A stretch of 28,053 bases of DNA from Cytidiella melzeri (lineage: Eukaryota > Basidiomycota > Agaricomycetes > Polyporales > Irpicaceae): the NCBI GenBank assembly GCA_022592445.1, contig JABYQR010000483.1:1-28053 (forward strand), in the 5' to 3' direction. The notes under the pieces are model-generated. The model was not told the origin of the DNA and made no database searches. It was given only the letters and a program-made list of their open reading frames with translations. The position numbers were made by a program, and so were the translations under genes. This document shows, one piece after another, positions 11,157 to 19,878 of this stretch (positions are counted from its first letter, which is position 1; each line of letters starts with the position of its first letter).

Positions 11157-11525
11157 GCTCGTGGCAGGAAGTGGTGAGGGTGGTTTCGATGAATGAGGCA
11201 AGGCATGAGTCGATCAGCTCACTGGCTGAAATCACGGGCGTGAGAGGCAGGCCGGAAAAGCCGCCCAAAGGGCATAAGGGATAATTCCTGAAAAATGGCT
11301 TTCAGCTTGGAAACACGAGAAATGGGTTGTTCACGTGCTTGATCCTTTATCATGTAGCACATATCCGTGAGCACTGTTGATGAAAGACCATCTTTAAGCT
11401 ACTGTACTAAATACTAACAAAAGCATTATCTATTAGCACAACACACATGTAGAATAATCCTCCGTTCTGAAAATTTGTTCCCGGCTAGAGCAAGAGTAAA
11501 GCACATTCAGCTTCGCCCCCGAGTG
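11157..11525. other. intergenic region
   Basis: This stretch lies between the start of the 391-aa gene and the 3' end of the Whi5-like gene, both on the minus strand. It should hold the promoter of the former. I see no TATA box, repeat or extra gene. Confidence 0.5.
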
Positions 11526-12579
11526 TCACGAACGCTGCATGCCAGTCGTAGTGGGCCGCGTCGGAGAGCCGGAATCCGGCATGGAAACGTGAGAAGACCA
11601 GGTAGAATGCGATGACCAGAACGAGTCGTAAGTGAGCGCCTGGTCACTTTTCCCGAATGGTGATGTGGACGATGTTGAATCCTGAGTGGATATTGGAACG
11701 TTGATTGGAAACGGTGAGCTTGAGATATAAATGCTCGACAGGTACTTGGCAGAGGATGGAAGAGCGTCTGACGAGGTAGCAGGAGGGAAGTCATTTGCGG
11801 CAGTCGGTGGAAGATAATTGGTGAACGGGTTTGCACGTGGGGAAGCAGAGAGTGATGGTTGTGTTGGCGTTGGATGTGCGCCGCAGAGTGGCATTGTTGA
11901 TAGCGAATGATCCCTCTCCTTGCCTTTCGCACCTGGAGTCGATAGTGGCGGTTTAGAGGGAGTAGTAATTTCAGTAGATTGCTCAGCTGTTCGCGGAGTC
12001 TGTGATCAACAAGGACCAAACTGAAATGAAATTGAGACACTCACTAAAAGTGGCCACACGCGACGGCGAGGCAGTTTGGCTCTTTGAGTGTGTGGCCTTG
12101 TCGGAGACATCGGTAGAAACTGTGTCTGACGATGTCCCGTTCACTTCATGCAGCGGCATAGGCGCGAAAGTATTTGCTTGAGTTCCCGTATCGCTATCGC
12201 TGTGTTGGCTTGTTGAATGCTCGGAGACATTTGTCGTGAATAGCTGCCTGTTTGCTTGCGAATGTCGGAAGTACAAATTCTCGACCTCATTAAGAGTCTG
12301 TTTTTGCTACAGAGGGGAATGACTTTCCGGTACACCAGTCAATAATTATGGTACGCACCCAACCATGATCCACCTTAAGCTTTGCGTACTGTAATCGTAG
12401 GCGAAGCTGGCTGCAGAGCTAATTACGGTTCAAAGTAAAAGTAAAAGGATATTGATTTCGCGCCGTGATTTATTCAACGTTACACGCACATAGTTTGCCT
12501 TAGCTTTCTCTAAGGCATTCTTCTTCCGCTTGACCTCAGATTCATGGGAGGCATTGACGCAGTGTCTCGCTTCGGTCAT
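11526..12579 (-). CDS. protein with a Whi5/Nrm1-like (GTB) motif, possible G1/S transcription repressor
   Basis: A 290-aa protein from four exons (minus strand): 12579-12490, 12418-12359, 12306-12045 and 11986-11526; introns are 71, 52 and 58 nt and the exon sum is 873 nt. The only strongly ordered region is residues 10-65: a basic helix (VKRKKNALEKAKANY), then LRLRLQYAKLKVDHGW and LNEVENLYF. This resembles the short helical motif by which Whi5 and Nrm1 repressors bind SBF/MBF factors, with the pattern L-x-R-L-x-x-A-x-x-K-V followed by an acidic/hydrophobic helix. The remainder is Ser/Thr/Pro-rich with several SP/TP sites that could be cyclin-CDK targets, as in Whi5. The gene model is firm; the Whi5 assignment is inference from motif shape. 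Its promoter is interrupted by the hAT element. Confidence 0.75.
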
Positions 12580-12791
12580 CTTTGTGTGAGGCCACTCCGC
12601 ATACACGAACTAAGCACTTAGTAGTAGCACTGGCAAAGCCATAGCGAAGTTAGAGTACCTCACTTTGAGCAATCCAATCTCAGCATACCTATAAATGTTG
12701 GTGCGTGTGCATGCTCAGCACACCACGATCGTCGTGGTCGTTCGACGGTGAATTCAGCATGCAACTGCCGTCACCTGCTCCGAGTGTTGAA
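12580..12791 (-). promoter_or_regulatory. proximal promoter of the Whi5-like gene, truncated by hAT insertion
   Basis: About 220 bp remain between the ATG of the Whi5-like gene and the hAT element. Anything further upstream was displaced by 2.4 kb. A CGATCGTCGTGGTCG stretch near 12727 is the only notable GC-rich word; no TATA box stands out. Confidence 0.4.
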
Positions 12792-12799
12792 CTCAAAAG
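12792..12799. repeat. left 8-bp target-site duplication of the hAT element
   Basis: CTCAAAAG, identical to the copy at 15204-15211. The two copies are the duplicated host target and date from the insertion; perfect identity suggests the insertion is not very old. Confidence 0.93.
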
Positions 12800-13247
12800 T
12801 AGTGCTTAGCAAATACCATTAAATATTCCAACTGGCCTGTATTTAATGATTACCATTGAATACCAATATCACGTGATGTGTATTGAATAATAATGTATTT
12901 AATAGTATTGGTATTGGTTAGTATTGGTATTTATTGGTATGTAATGGTATTTAATGATATAGTCAGTGTTTGGGTGATTCAAGTTCAAGTCCTTGCTCAA
13001 CTGAGTCTCTGATTGTCTTGCATTTATAGCTAACACATTGTACAATGAACTCATGAAGACAGTAAGATGGTATGCATGACTATTAGTATGCACTATCAGT
13101 AGCATCACTGTATATGTTACTACTACTTCATTGGAGTTTGGTATGTTCTGTTGTCTTGCAACTGGACAGTGCTACTACATAGACTTTGAACAGATTGGTA
13201 CATGTATGCTAATACACACAGGTGACCACAGCTGCAGTCAATGACAT

Positions 13248-13740
13248 TTACTTGCTCCAGATAGACACACCATTAAGATACTCAATACCCTCACCAAGCC
13301 CAATCTGTAACCACTCCTTTGAGATAACAGTCTTTGATGCCTTTCTGGCCCCAAGAGATGAGTGAGAGTCTCTCATAGTGTGCTTGCATGATGAGAATAG
13401 CCTCTCAACTGAGACACTGACACCAGGAATTGCAAGAATGTCTCGTGCAATGTGAGAGAGGGTGGGAAAGACCTTTGCATGACTCTACGTAGGCAAGTTG
13501 GTTAGCAAGGACCACAATGTTGTGTTAAATGTGGTACATACCTTCCACCAATTGAGTACATCCTCATCATCCTGAGGAGAATATGCACCACTGAGGCAAA
13601 GCTCTATCTCAGTCTCCCAATGAGCAGCTGATGTGACTGATGCAAAGGCTATTGCAGATGCAAAAATTGACTTGTTGGCTGGCTGTGCAGATGTGGGTGT
13701 GTTGGCAGACTGCAAGGTTGTGGCAAGAGTAGAAGAATTT
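13248..13740 (-). pseudogene. hAT transposase remnant with C-terminal dimerisation domain
   Basis: Two exons read in frame on the minus strand: one from about 13727 to 13542, ending DVLNWWK, and one from 13484 to the TAA at 13248-13250, joined by a 57-nt GT-AG intron. The second exon contains the diagnostic hAT dimerisation motif (PGVSVSVERLFSS, SSLGARKASKTVI, KEWL). Upstream the frame meets a TAA near 13765 and no catalytic domain is visible, so only about the last 140 residues of a transposase of usually more than 600 remain. Confidence 0.85.
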
Positions 13741-13969
13741 AAGAATTACTTTTAAGCCTGAAGTGTTCCAGATTTCCTTTTGCCTAGGACTAGAACTTTT
13801 GTGTTTGAAGAGGACTGGGTACTAGCCACAGGCTTCTGATTTACTGGAATTGCTCACACCAGCTTCTGTAGAAACAAACCATTGTGGACAGATTGATCTC
13901 CCCGGTAGTTACAAACACTTAATCAATGAAACAATGTCAGTACAGTACTGACCAGAATAGAATACCAAG

Positions 13970-14374
13970 CAAGACTTACACATGTATTATCAGCTCATTT
14001 ACCTGGTACACCTTAGTAGCTGTCAGATAGTAACTATCATACTTTGCTAGACCAGGTTGTTGTGCAATCCACTCAAAAAAATGCTGTAATAGGCCTATGC
14101 CATCAGGACCACTTGTGATAAGTGCCAGCTGCTGCTCCTCAGTACCCTGGAATACGCGTGTCCAGGCCCGGTCAACCGAGTACCATCGCTCTTCATCAGG
14201 GTCAATGTCCACATCAGTGAAGTACTTTCTCAATGGACCATCAGGAAACCCCGCAGGCAAAGTAGATGGAAGATTGCTGATAAGGAGGTGTAGTGTTTTT
14301 AGTTGGCTTTGGAGTAGATGCTGCTGAGCTTTGATAGTAGGTACATCAGCCTTCTCTGGAAATCTTGAACTCAT
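13970..14374 (-). CDS. exon-like ORF inside the hAT element, unknown domain
   Basis: A reading frame starting at an ATG (14372-14374) runs for about 130 residues. It contains DVDIDPDEERWYSVDRAW, then a conserved-looking stretch ending LAKYDSYYLTATKVYQ. The base composition at 14100-14300 is visibly richer in G and C than the surrounding AT-rich element. I cannot assign a domain. It may be an N-terminal exon of the transposon's own gene or a captured host exon; a donor near the 3' end and a partner exon are not clear, so the product may be non-functional. Confidence 0.45.
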
Positions 14375-14539
14375 TGGATGGCAGATGTAGAAGGAGATGA
14401 AGACTTTTCACAATGAGGAGGCTTGTATGTAGACTATGTGAGGGATCTAGGAGATGCTTGGTGTCAAACCTCAGAGTAGACCATAAGCTTTATATGTATT
14501 CACTGACCAAAAATAGCTAGAACTTTATGAAGATTGTAT

Positions 14540-14985
14540 GAGTACATAAGCAGTGCAAAAAAAGGGTAGTGCAAATGATCAAGGTAGCTACGCAACATGA
14601 AAACTTGTACATAGATGCATGAGCAGTGCAAAACATAGGGAACAGTCTGTCTAAGTGGGGAGACAAAGATCACACAAACATAGCTGGAACACATAGTTGC
14701 AACACTATGAAACATGTATGAATCCATGAGCAGTGCAAAACAGGGGCAGTACAAATGATTAAGATAGCTACGCAACATGAAAACTTGTACATAGATGTAT
14801 GAGCAGTGAAAAACATAGGAAACAGTCTGTATAAGTGGAGAGACAAAGATTAAAAAAACATAGCTGGAACATCAACAAATGTGTATGAGTACATGAGCAG
14901 TGCAAAACAAAGGCAGTGCAAATGATTAAGGTAGCTATGCAGCATTGACAAACTGTGTATGGGTGCATGAACAGTGCAAATTGTA
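14540..14985. repeat. degenerate tandem repeat, three units of about 170-180 bp, in the hAT element
   Basis: Three successive units carry the same word order: GAGCAGTGCAAA, a GGCAGT(G/A)CAAATGAT segment, GTAGCTA(C/T)GCA, then a second AGCAGTGCAAA-like word. AGCAGTGCAAA or close variants begin at 14549, 14622, 14729, 14802 (one mismatch), 14896 and 14970. The word resembles the GTGC...TGCAAA core of the terminal inverted repeat, so these may be subterminal transposase-binding repeats. Reading frames across the region are incidental. Confidence 0.8.
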
Positions 14986-15203
14986 GGAAAGAGGCATACA
15001 TGCATGTGCTCAAAACTTGTCACATGCATAATATTCTAGAATACCATTAAATACAGGAATAGTATTGTATTGTATTCTAATGTATTGTATTGTATTTAAT
15101 GGTAATTGTATTCTAAAAAAGTTTCCACAAGCAAGTATTTAATGGGTATTTAATGATATTCTGAGATTATATTGCATTATAATGGTATTTTTGCAGAGCA
15201 CTA

Positions 15204-15211
15204 CTCAAAAG
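15204..15211. repeat. right 8-bp target-site duplication of the hAT element
   Basis: CTCAAAAG directly follows the right terminal inverted repeat (ending GAGCACTA at 15203) and matches the left flank exactly. Confidence 0.93.
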
Positions 15212-15549
15212 ACGCGAGCAAACATCAGCGCGATCGGTCACGTGTAAATGAATATCCAGCATGTGACGCAGACGCCTTACTGCCGAGTGGCTGAGATCAT
15301 CTCTTTCTTTCATCTTTCCTCAGATTCTCATTTGTTCTGTACGAAGTTAGCCTTTGATGTCCTCTAAGGCACCATAGGTCAGGTAATATGTCGACTTGAG
15401 TGCGATTTATTTGGTAGGGGAGCACTCCAAATCTGCACAGTCAATATATCGCATACGAGTACATGATGGTAAACACCAAAACGCGAACACCAGTCACCAC
15501 AAGATGAAACTCGTCACCAATGCCAGCTCGTGCTCGTCGCAATAACCTT
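15212..15549. other. intergenic region between the hAT element and the first LPMO
   Basis: Host sequence resuming after the target duplication. It would have been the distal promoter of the Whi5-like gene before insertion, and it also carries the 3' flank of the first LPMO gene. No gene or clear regulatory site is seen. Confidence 0.5.
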
Positions 15550-16854
15550 TTAGAGGCACTGAGAGTAGTACGCTGGAATATATAATTGTGAATTAGTCGC
15601 GACATCAGGTCCTTAGATGTTCATGACTTACCGCTCTGAGCCGTGCAGGTGTAGGGAGCGACACAGGTAGTGGGTCCAGTGAAGCCTTGGCCACCACATT
15701 GAGCATAGTGAGCGGCTGCCCCCGCAGACGAAGAAGGAGCAGCGGTGGGAGCACTGCTGGCGCTAGAGTGAGAAGAGGGAGCAGCGGGAGCCGACTGTAT
15801 ATGAATGAAAGCGTCAGAGCCTGTAATACGAGTCATCATACTTTCTACTCACAGACGAAGGAGGAGGAGTGGGGCTGCTTCCAGCTGTGGAGCCGTAGAG
15901 GGGAGGTCCGGGAATAACGTAAGTGGTCTGAGTCTGAGCAGCGTTAGAGTAGACGTCAATGCTCAGGCCAGGGTCACTGTTGCTGTAAGCACCGGGGAAC
16001 GAAACGAGCTCAGCAGCAGTGGGAGCGAGGGTGCCGCCACCGGTGATCTGGATTTGGGCGCACTCAGGGTAGAATTGCTGATCGTTGTAGTGTTGAGTGA
16101 CAACATCGCGAGGTAAAATAGCCAAATACTTACAGCGGGCAACGAGTGGAGAGCAATAGTCTCAAACCGAATGAGGTAGTTTCCGGAGGGGACAGTGGAC
16201 GGGATGGTCGTGGTCCAACTGGAGTTGTCCGCAATCATCTTGCCGTCAGCCCATGAGCCGCTGTAAACAGTTCCGGAAAGGAGACCAGCTTCGTCGATCT
16301 TGAACCACTTGAGAGTGTTGGCATTGACACCAGTGCAAGTTGTGCCGGGGCATTGTGCAAGATAGGTTAGCTAGACCTTGAATAAGCAACGAAGCATGGA
16401 GAAGAAACGAAATGTTTACCATTGGGCCGATAGCATGCGGCCACACCTGATTCCAGTAGGCTGTGATGGCACTGCCAGCGGCGACGGTAGCGGTCAATTG
16501 AAGAGCACCAGAGGTGCCGTCATCGTTGCAGGCAATTGTCGGGTCAGTCGCATCGGTGATCGGGTTGCTTCAATCCAACGTGTCCTCGATGAGTTGGAAA
16601 AACAAGTTAATCCTACAAGGCCGACTTACTAACTGGACCAGGAACGTTGAATAGTGGTCTGGCCGGTGGGAGAGTTGTAGGGGGCCCTGAAGAATTGAAT
16701 GCGTCACTCAATACCTGAATGTGAGATATAAGCGGCATTTCACGTACCATCCTTGGTACCATTTTCCGGCGTTTGAGTACGACAAGACACCGCCGTGAGC
16801 GAGAGCAGACGGGACGGTGGACGCGAGAGCGAGGAGAGCGGTGAAGGCAAGCAT
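15550..16854 (-). CDS. AA9 lytic polysaccharide monooxygenase with C-terminal CBM1 (first copy)
   Basis: A secreted copper enzyme that oxidatively cleaves cellulose-type polysaccharides; 319 aa. Exons (minus strand): 16854-16748, 16686-16630, 16567-16420, 16370-16134, 16077-15853, 15794-15632 and 15572-15550; introns are 49-62 nt and the exon sum is 960 nt. A 19-residue signal peptide ends ALA, leaving His20 as the mature N-terminus of the copper His-brace. The second copper His is His99 in WPHAIGPM. The outer-sphere His179, Gln184 and axial Tyr186 sit in ALHSLPAQFYPEC. A Ser/Ala/Pro linker leads to a CBM1 (about 284-319, [12 protein letters not shown] to YYSQCL). Two oddities: the usual RHE before the His loop reads RFE, and the His-Gln spacing is 5 instead of the 9 in the second copy. 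The active-site set is complete. Confidence 0.95.
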
Positions 16855-16917
16855 GTCGATGTCCTTGAGGAGAGACTGTTCCTGGTGTCTTGGCTGCTTA
16901 GTGCACTCTGGACACTT

Positions 16918-16925
16918 CTTATATA
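16918..16925 (-). promoter_or_regulatory. TATA box of the first LPMO gene
   Basis: TATATAAG on the minus strand, about 64 bp upstream of the ATG, a typical position for a strongly inducible fungal secreted-enzyme gene. Confidence 0.65.
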
Positions 16926-18218
16926 TGTGTCTCGAGCGTAGGTGGCATCAGCAGACAGTACATTTGGTGGTAGTGCTCGTCTGATTGGTGGTCTCGGAGC
17001 GGATATACTACGGGTCGAGAATCCCGTGTCGTCGATGGGACATGTGGGATGACAATGCTTCTTTATGGCACCGAGACGTCAAAATTGTGTCTCTCTTCCG
17101 CCCCGCATTGTCAGTACGGGGCAAGTTCGCTGAGAAGTTCGATTCAACTCAATACAGGTAGTCGGCGAGGATAAACTCACATGCTGATGTGGGGCACCTA
17201 TGTATAACGTCGTCGTCGAATCGTATTTTTACTGATCATGCCGTTCGCTGCTATTGAGCGGCGTGTCATGATAACAAGAGCTGTTGACGAATCAGGAGGC
17301 ACACAGCTCAGCTGAAACAGTGCCCGTAGGTATCTTAACGAATACTGCTACGTTGCACGGATTTGTATGCATTCATGACAGCTAGCAAAGTACGCTGATT
17401 ATCCGCATTCATTGCCAAATAAATAATCTGGAGAGGTACATACCGACAGCAATATCGAGAGCCTCAACGAGCCATGCTTCTGATGCTGCCGAAGTAGTTC
17501 ATCTCGGATCTGTCGTCGGCAGGACGTCGGTTCGCTGGTCGCAAACTTGCTCTGCAAGTCTGTGAGGATTGGCACCGAAGATGACACATCTTGTACGCCT
17601 TCGGTCTTTGCGCAATTTTCGTCAATGGTGGCCCAGAATAATGAAGCTCGCCAAAGAGGACTTGTTCAATCAAGTTCGTGTTTAGCGTTGTGACATAAGT
17701 TTCCCACGCCACGAAGGTTGACATGTAACATCGGACTCCGAGTCCAGTAAGCTTGGTCACAGCGTCTCGCCCGTGACTCTCAATTCTCCGACGTCGAACT
17801 CAAATACACCTCGACAAATGGACAAGCGTGAGCGAATGTCGCCGACTAGTACCACAGTGCCGCACATTTCATAGCCTCTCTGTGACATTTTGTTCGATAA
17901 ATATCTTCATACCTCTCCGACGCCATTGGTTGAACTTGAATTATGAGAGACACTGCAAGACATGAATTCCGCACATGCTCTTGCATATCTCCGCCTCTGT
18001 ATTGGGCCATTTGTGAGCAAGCTTGAAGTATTGGCACAAAATCCCGTCGCTTATGTCATTCGCAATACGGGGAACGCCGGCCTGAGCTGCGTAGGTTGAA
18101 CTTCCCGTTAATCATTTGAGATAACGTTTCGTGTATGTAGACAGCGCAACTGGCCAACGTTCAAGATTAAATCAACGCTCATACGAATTCGTCTGACATT
18201 GCCCGTAAAACGATATTC
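16926..18218. other. long intergenic region between the two LPMO genes, possible gene relic
   Basis: No complete gene could be built. On the minus strand, several protein-like but mutually shifted frames occur: about 18045-17846 (ends MKCAALWY), about 17805-17560 (contains RCYMSTFVAWETYV), and about 17650-17460, which stops at a GTATGT donor-like site. They may be exons of an unrecognised gene or fragments of a dead one; I could not join them without stops and do not recognise a family. The 17000-17400 part should hold the distal promoter of the first LPMO. No repeat or RNA gene was seen. Confidence 0.35.
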
Positions 18219-19820
18219 TCATATACATTGGGACTGAGGATAGTATTGTCAGGCTATGCTTGACGAGCAAAAAAAATCCCTTGTACTCACATAGTACGCG
18301 TTGAGCACAGTGCAAGTCAAACCCGTCGCGCACAGTGTCCTATTCGCGAGACGTATAATCAGCTATAAACTGCACAAGTGACCAGGACTGGTACACCTAC
18401 GCTCCAGTCCAGCCTTGGCCTCCGCATTGAGCGTAATGCTGAGCGACCGCGGCCGTAGACGACGACGCAGGGGCCGATGACGACTTGATGCTTGTGGGCA
18501 ATGAAGATGAAACGCTCGTAGGGTGCGCAGACGACGACGCAGTTGATGCTGGAGGCGAAGCCGGTACACTGACGGGCTTTGTTCCGTACGTAGCCTCAGC
18601 CCAGTCGCCGGACCCACCCCTACACATCGTTACCTCAGTTATTGGTACAAAGAGCTGTGAGCGATACTTACGGAAGAAGTACTGGTCCACCTGAGAAATA
18701 TCACTTATGAGACCTCGCTTGATTGTCAGAGAATACATGACATACCAGGAGCAGTGTAGTTTGGGGTTGTTAACGTGATTTCATAGAGCTGAACTAAAAT
18801 GCCGGGGTCGTATGGGTCGTAAGATCCTGGGAGTGGAATACCTTCCGGTAGAGTTACACTTCCGCCATTCTGGACTTGGATCTGTAAGCAATTAGGGTAG
18901 AACTGAGCACCCATCACAGTGCTGGCGACATGGAGACCCAGGATCTGGCAAAATTACAACGTGGCTGAGAGATTAAGAGAGATTATTGACGAGAGGCTGT
19001 ACTTACCTCATGACGCAGAATGTACTCTCCATTCTCCAAACCGGCGGGCACGTTGACGCTGTAGATTGAGTTCTTTAGGCGAAGCAGCTCTTCCCCCCAA
19101 GCAAGATCGCTTCCGCGATCAGGATTGTCTGGAAGTGAAGTTCTAGCTACAGGCAGAGCCAGATATACGATACTATACTTACATTGGTCCTGGTCAATCT
19201 CTGAGGGTGAGCAGATCATTAGACTTCGCTCACGACAGAAAGATGAGATAGTACTTACTGACCCAAACATTACCAGTATCACCTTTGAAGTTAGCGCAGC
19301 CATCCGGGCATTTGGCAATGTAAGTCATGACCTAGCCGGACGTTCGGTCACTCATGTGAAATGACTACTGCATGTTGTACGCACCGGTCTATCAGGGCAA
19401 TCAGCTGAGTGAATTCTTGAAGTGGACCAAACAAACCGATCAAACTTACCCAGGGTGAACGGAGGTCCAGTCCTGCCAGTCGAACGTAACCAAACTTCCG
19501 GCATCCACTGGAGCCAAGGGTGTGATGGGAGCATTGCCTCCCTCCTGCACAAGCAGAACGCGTGAGTCTTGAACGATGTAGCGGAAACGTCAATATCTAC
19601 TTACACCACAAGTGATGTCGGGACCGGTGAAGTTCGCCGCAGGACCATAGGTGTTCAGTTTACGAAGAGGGCTGGTCGGATCTACTGCTAAGTAGGCATC
19701 TGCGGCCGCAAAGGTAGCGGCAGGAGACGCGATGATCACGGAGTGGACTTGGCCATGACCGAGGACCACCGGAGTCGCTGCTGCCAGGAGCACAAGTGAG
19801 GCAACCTTGATGTTTAGCAT
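18219..19820 (-). CDS. AA9 lytic polysaccharide monooxygenase with C-terminal CBM1 (second copy)
   Basis: A secreted copper LPMO, 342 aa, in 11 exons (minus strand): 19820-19605, 19544-19450, 19388-19385, 19331-19259, 19200-19183, 19128-19007, 18944-18746, 18690-18672, 18619-18401, 18339-18291 and 18233-18219; exon sum 1029 nt. Exon 3 is a 4-nt microexon supplying the Pro of the HPGPVMTYIAKC motif; without it the frame hits a stop. The 21-residue signal peptide ends VLG, exposing His22. The second copper His is His102; His181, Gln190 and Tyr192 (GLHVASTVMGAQFY) complete the site with canonical spacing. A Ser/Pro/Ala linker precedes CBM1 (about 309-342, QCGGQGWTG to YYSQCI). The upstream ATG at 19881-19883 was rejected because it lies before the TATA box and would bury the signal peptide. 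Confidence 0.94.
19385..19388 (-). other. 4-nt microexon of the second LPMO
   Basis: ACCG, preceded by an ATAG acceptor and followed by a GTGCGT donor, flanked by introns of 61 and 53 nt. It joins GG of the upstream exon and GTC of the downstream exon to read Gly-Pro-Val after the copper-binding His102. Direct splicing of the two neighbours gives GG+G TCA TGA, a stop. Confidence 0.8.
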
Positions 19821-19870
19821 GTTGTCTCTGTTGTGCCGCAGCCGTAAAGGGTTCTCTTCGTGAAGGTTGT

Positions 19871-19878
19871 CATTTATA
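19871..19878 (-). promoter_or_regulatory. TATA box of the second LPMO gene
   Basis: TATAAATG on the minus strand, about 51 bp upstream of the LPMO ATG. It overlaps the TAA stop (19874-19876) of the predicted 206-aa membrane protein upstream. Confidence 0.65.

Larger units (their letters stand above)
12800..15203. mobile_element. hAT-superfamily DNA transposon, complete ends, decayed interior
   Basis: The element is 2404 bp. It is bounded by terminal inverted repeats (left TAGTGCTTAGCAAATACCAT; right end read inward TAGTGCTCTGCAAAAATACC) and by perfect 8-bp direct repeats CTCAAAAG outside both ends. The TAGTG end and 8-bp target duplication are hallmarks of hAT elements. The interior carries, on the minus strand, a hAT C-terminal dimerisation domain and another exon of unknown identity, but no recognisable BED zinc finger or DDE catalytic core. 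Both subterminal regions are AT-rich with repeated TATTTAATGG words. It is best read as a non-autonomous deletion derivative. Confidence 0.93.

Noticed and set aside
14500..15013. Minus-strand open frames of 92 and 81 codons inside the hAT repeats
   Set aside because: They track the tandem repeat, are Cys/Leu/Phe-rich low-quality sequence, and have no transposase similarity.
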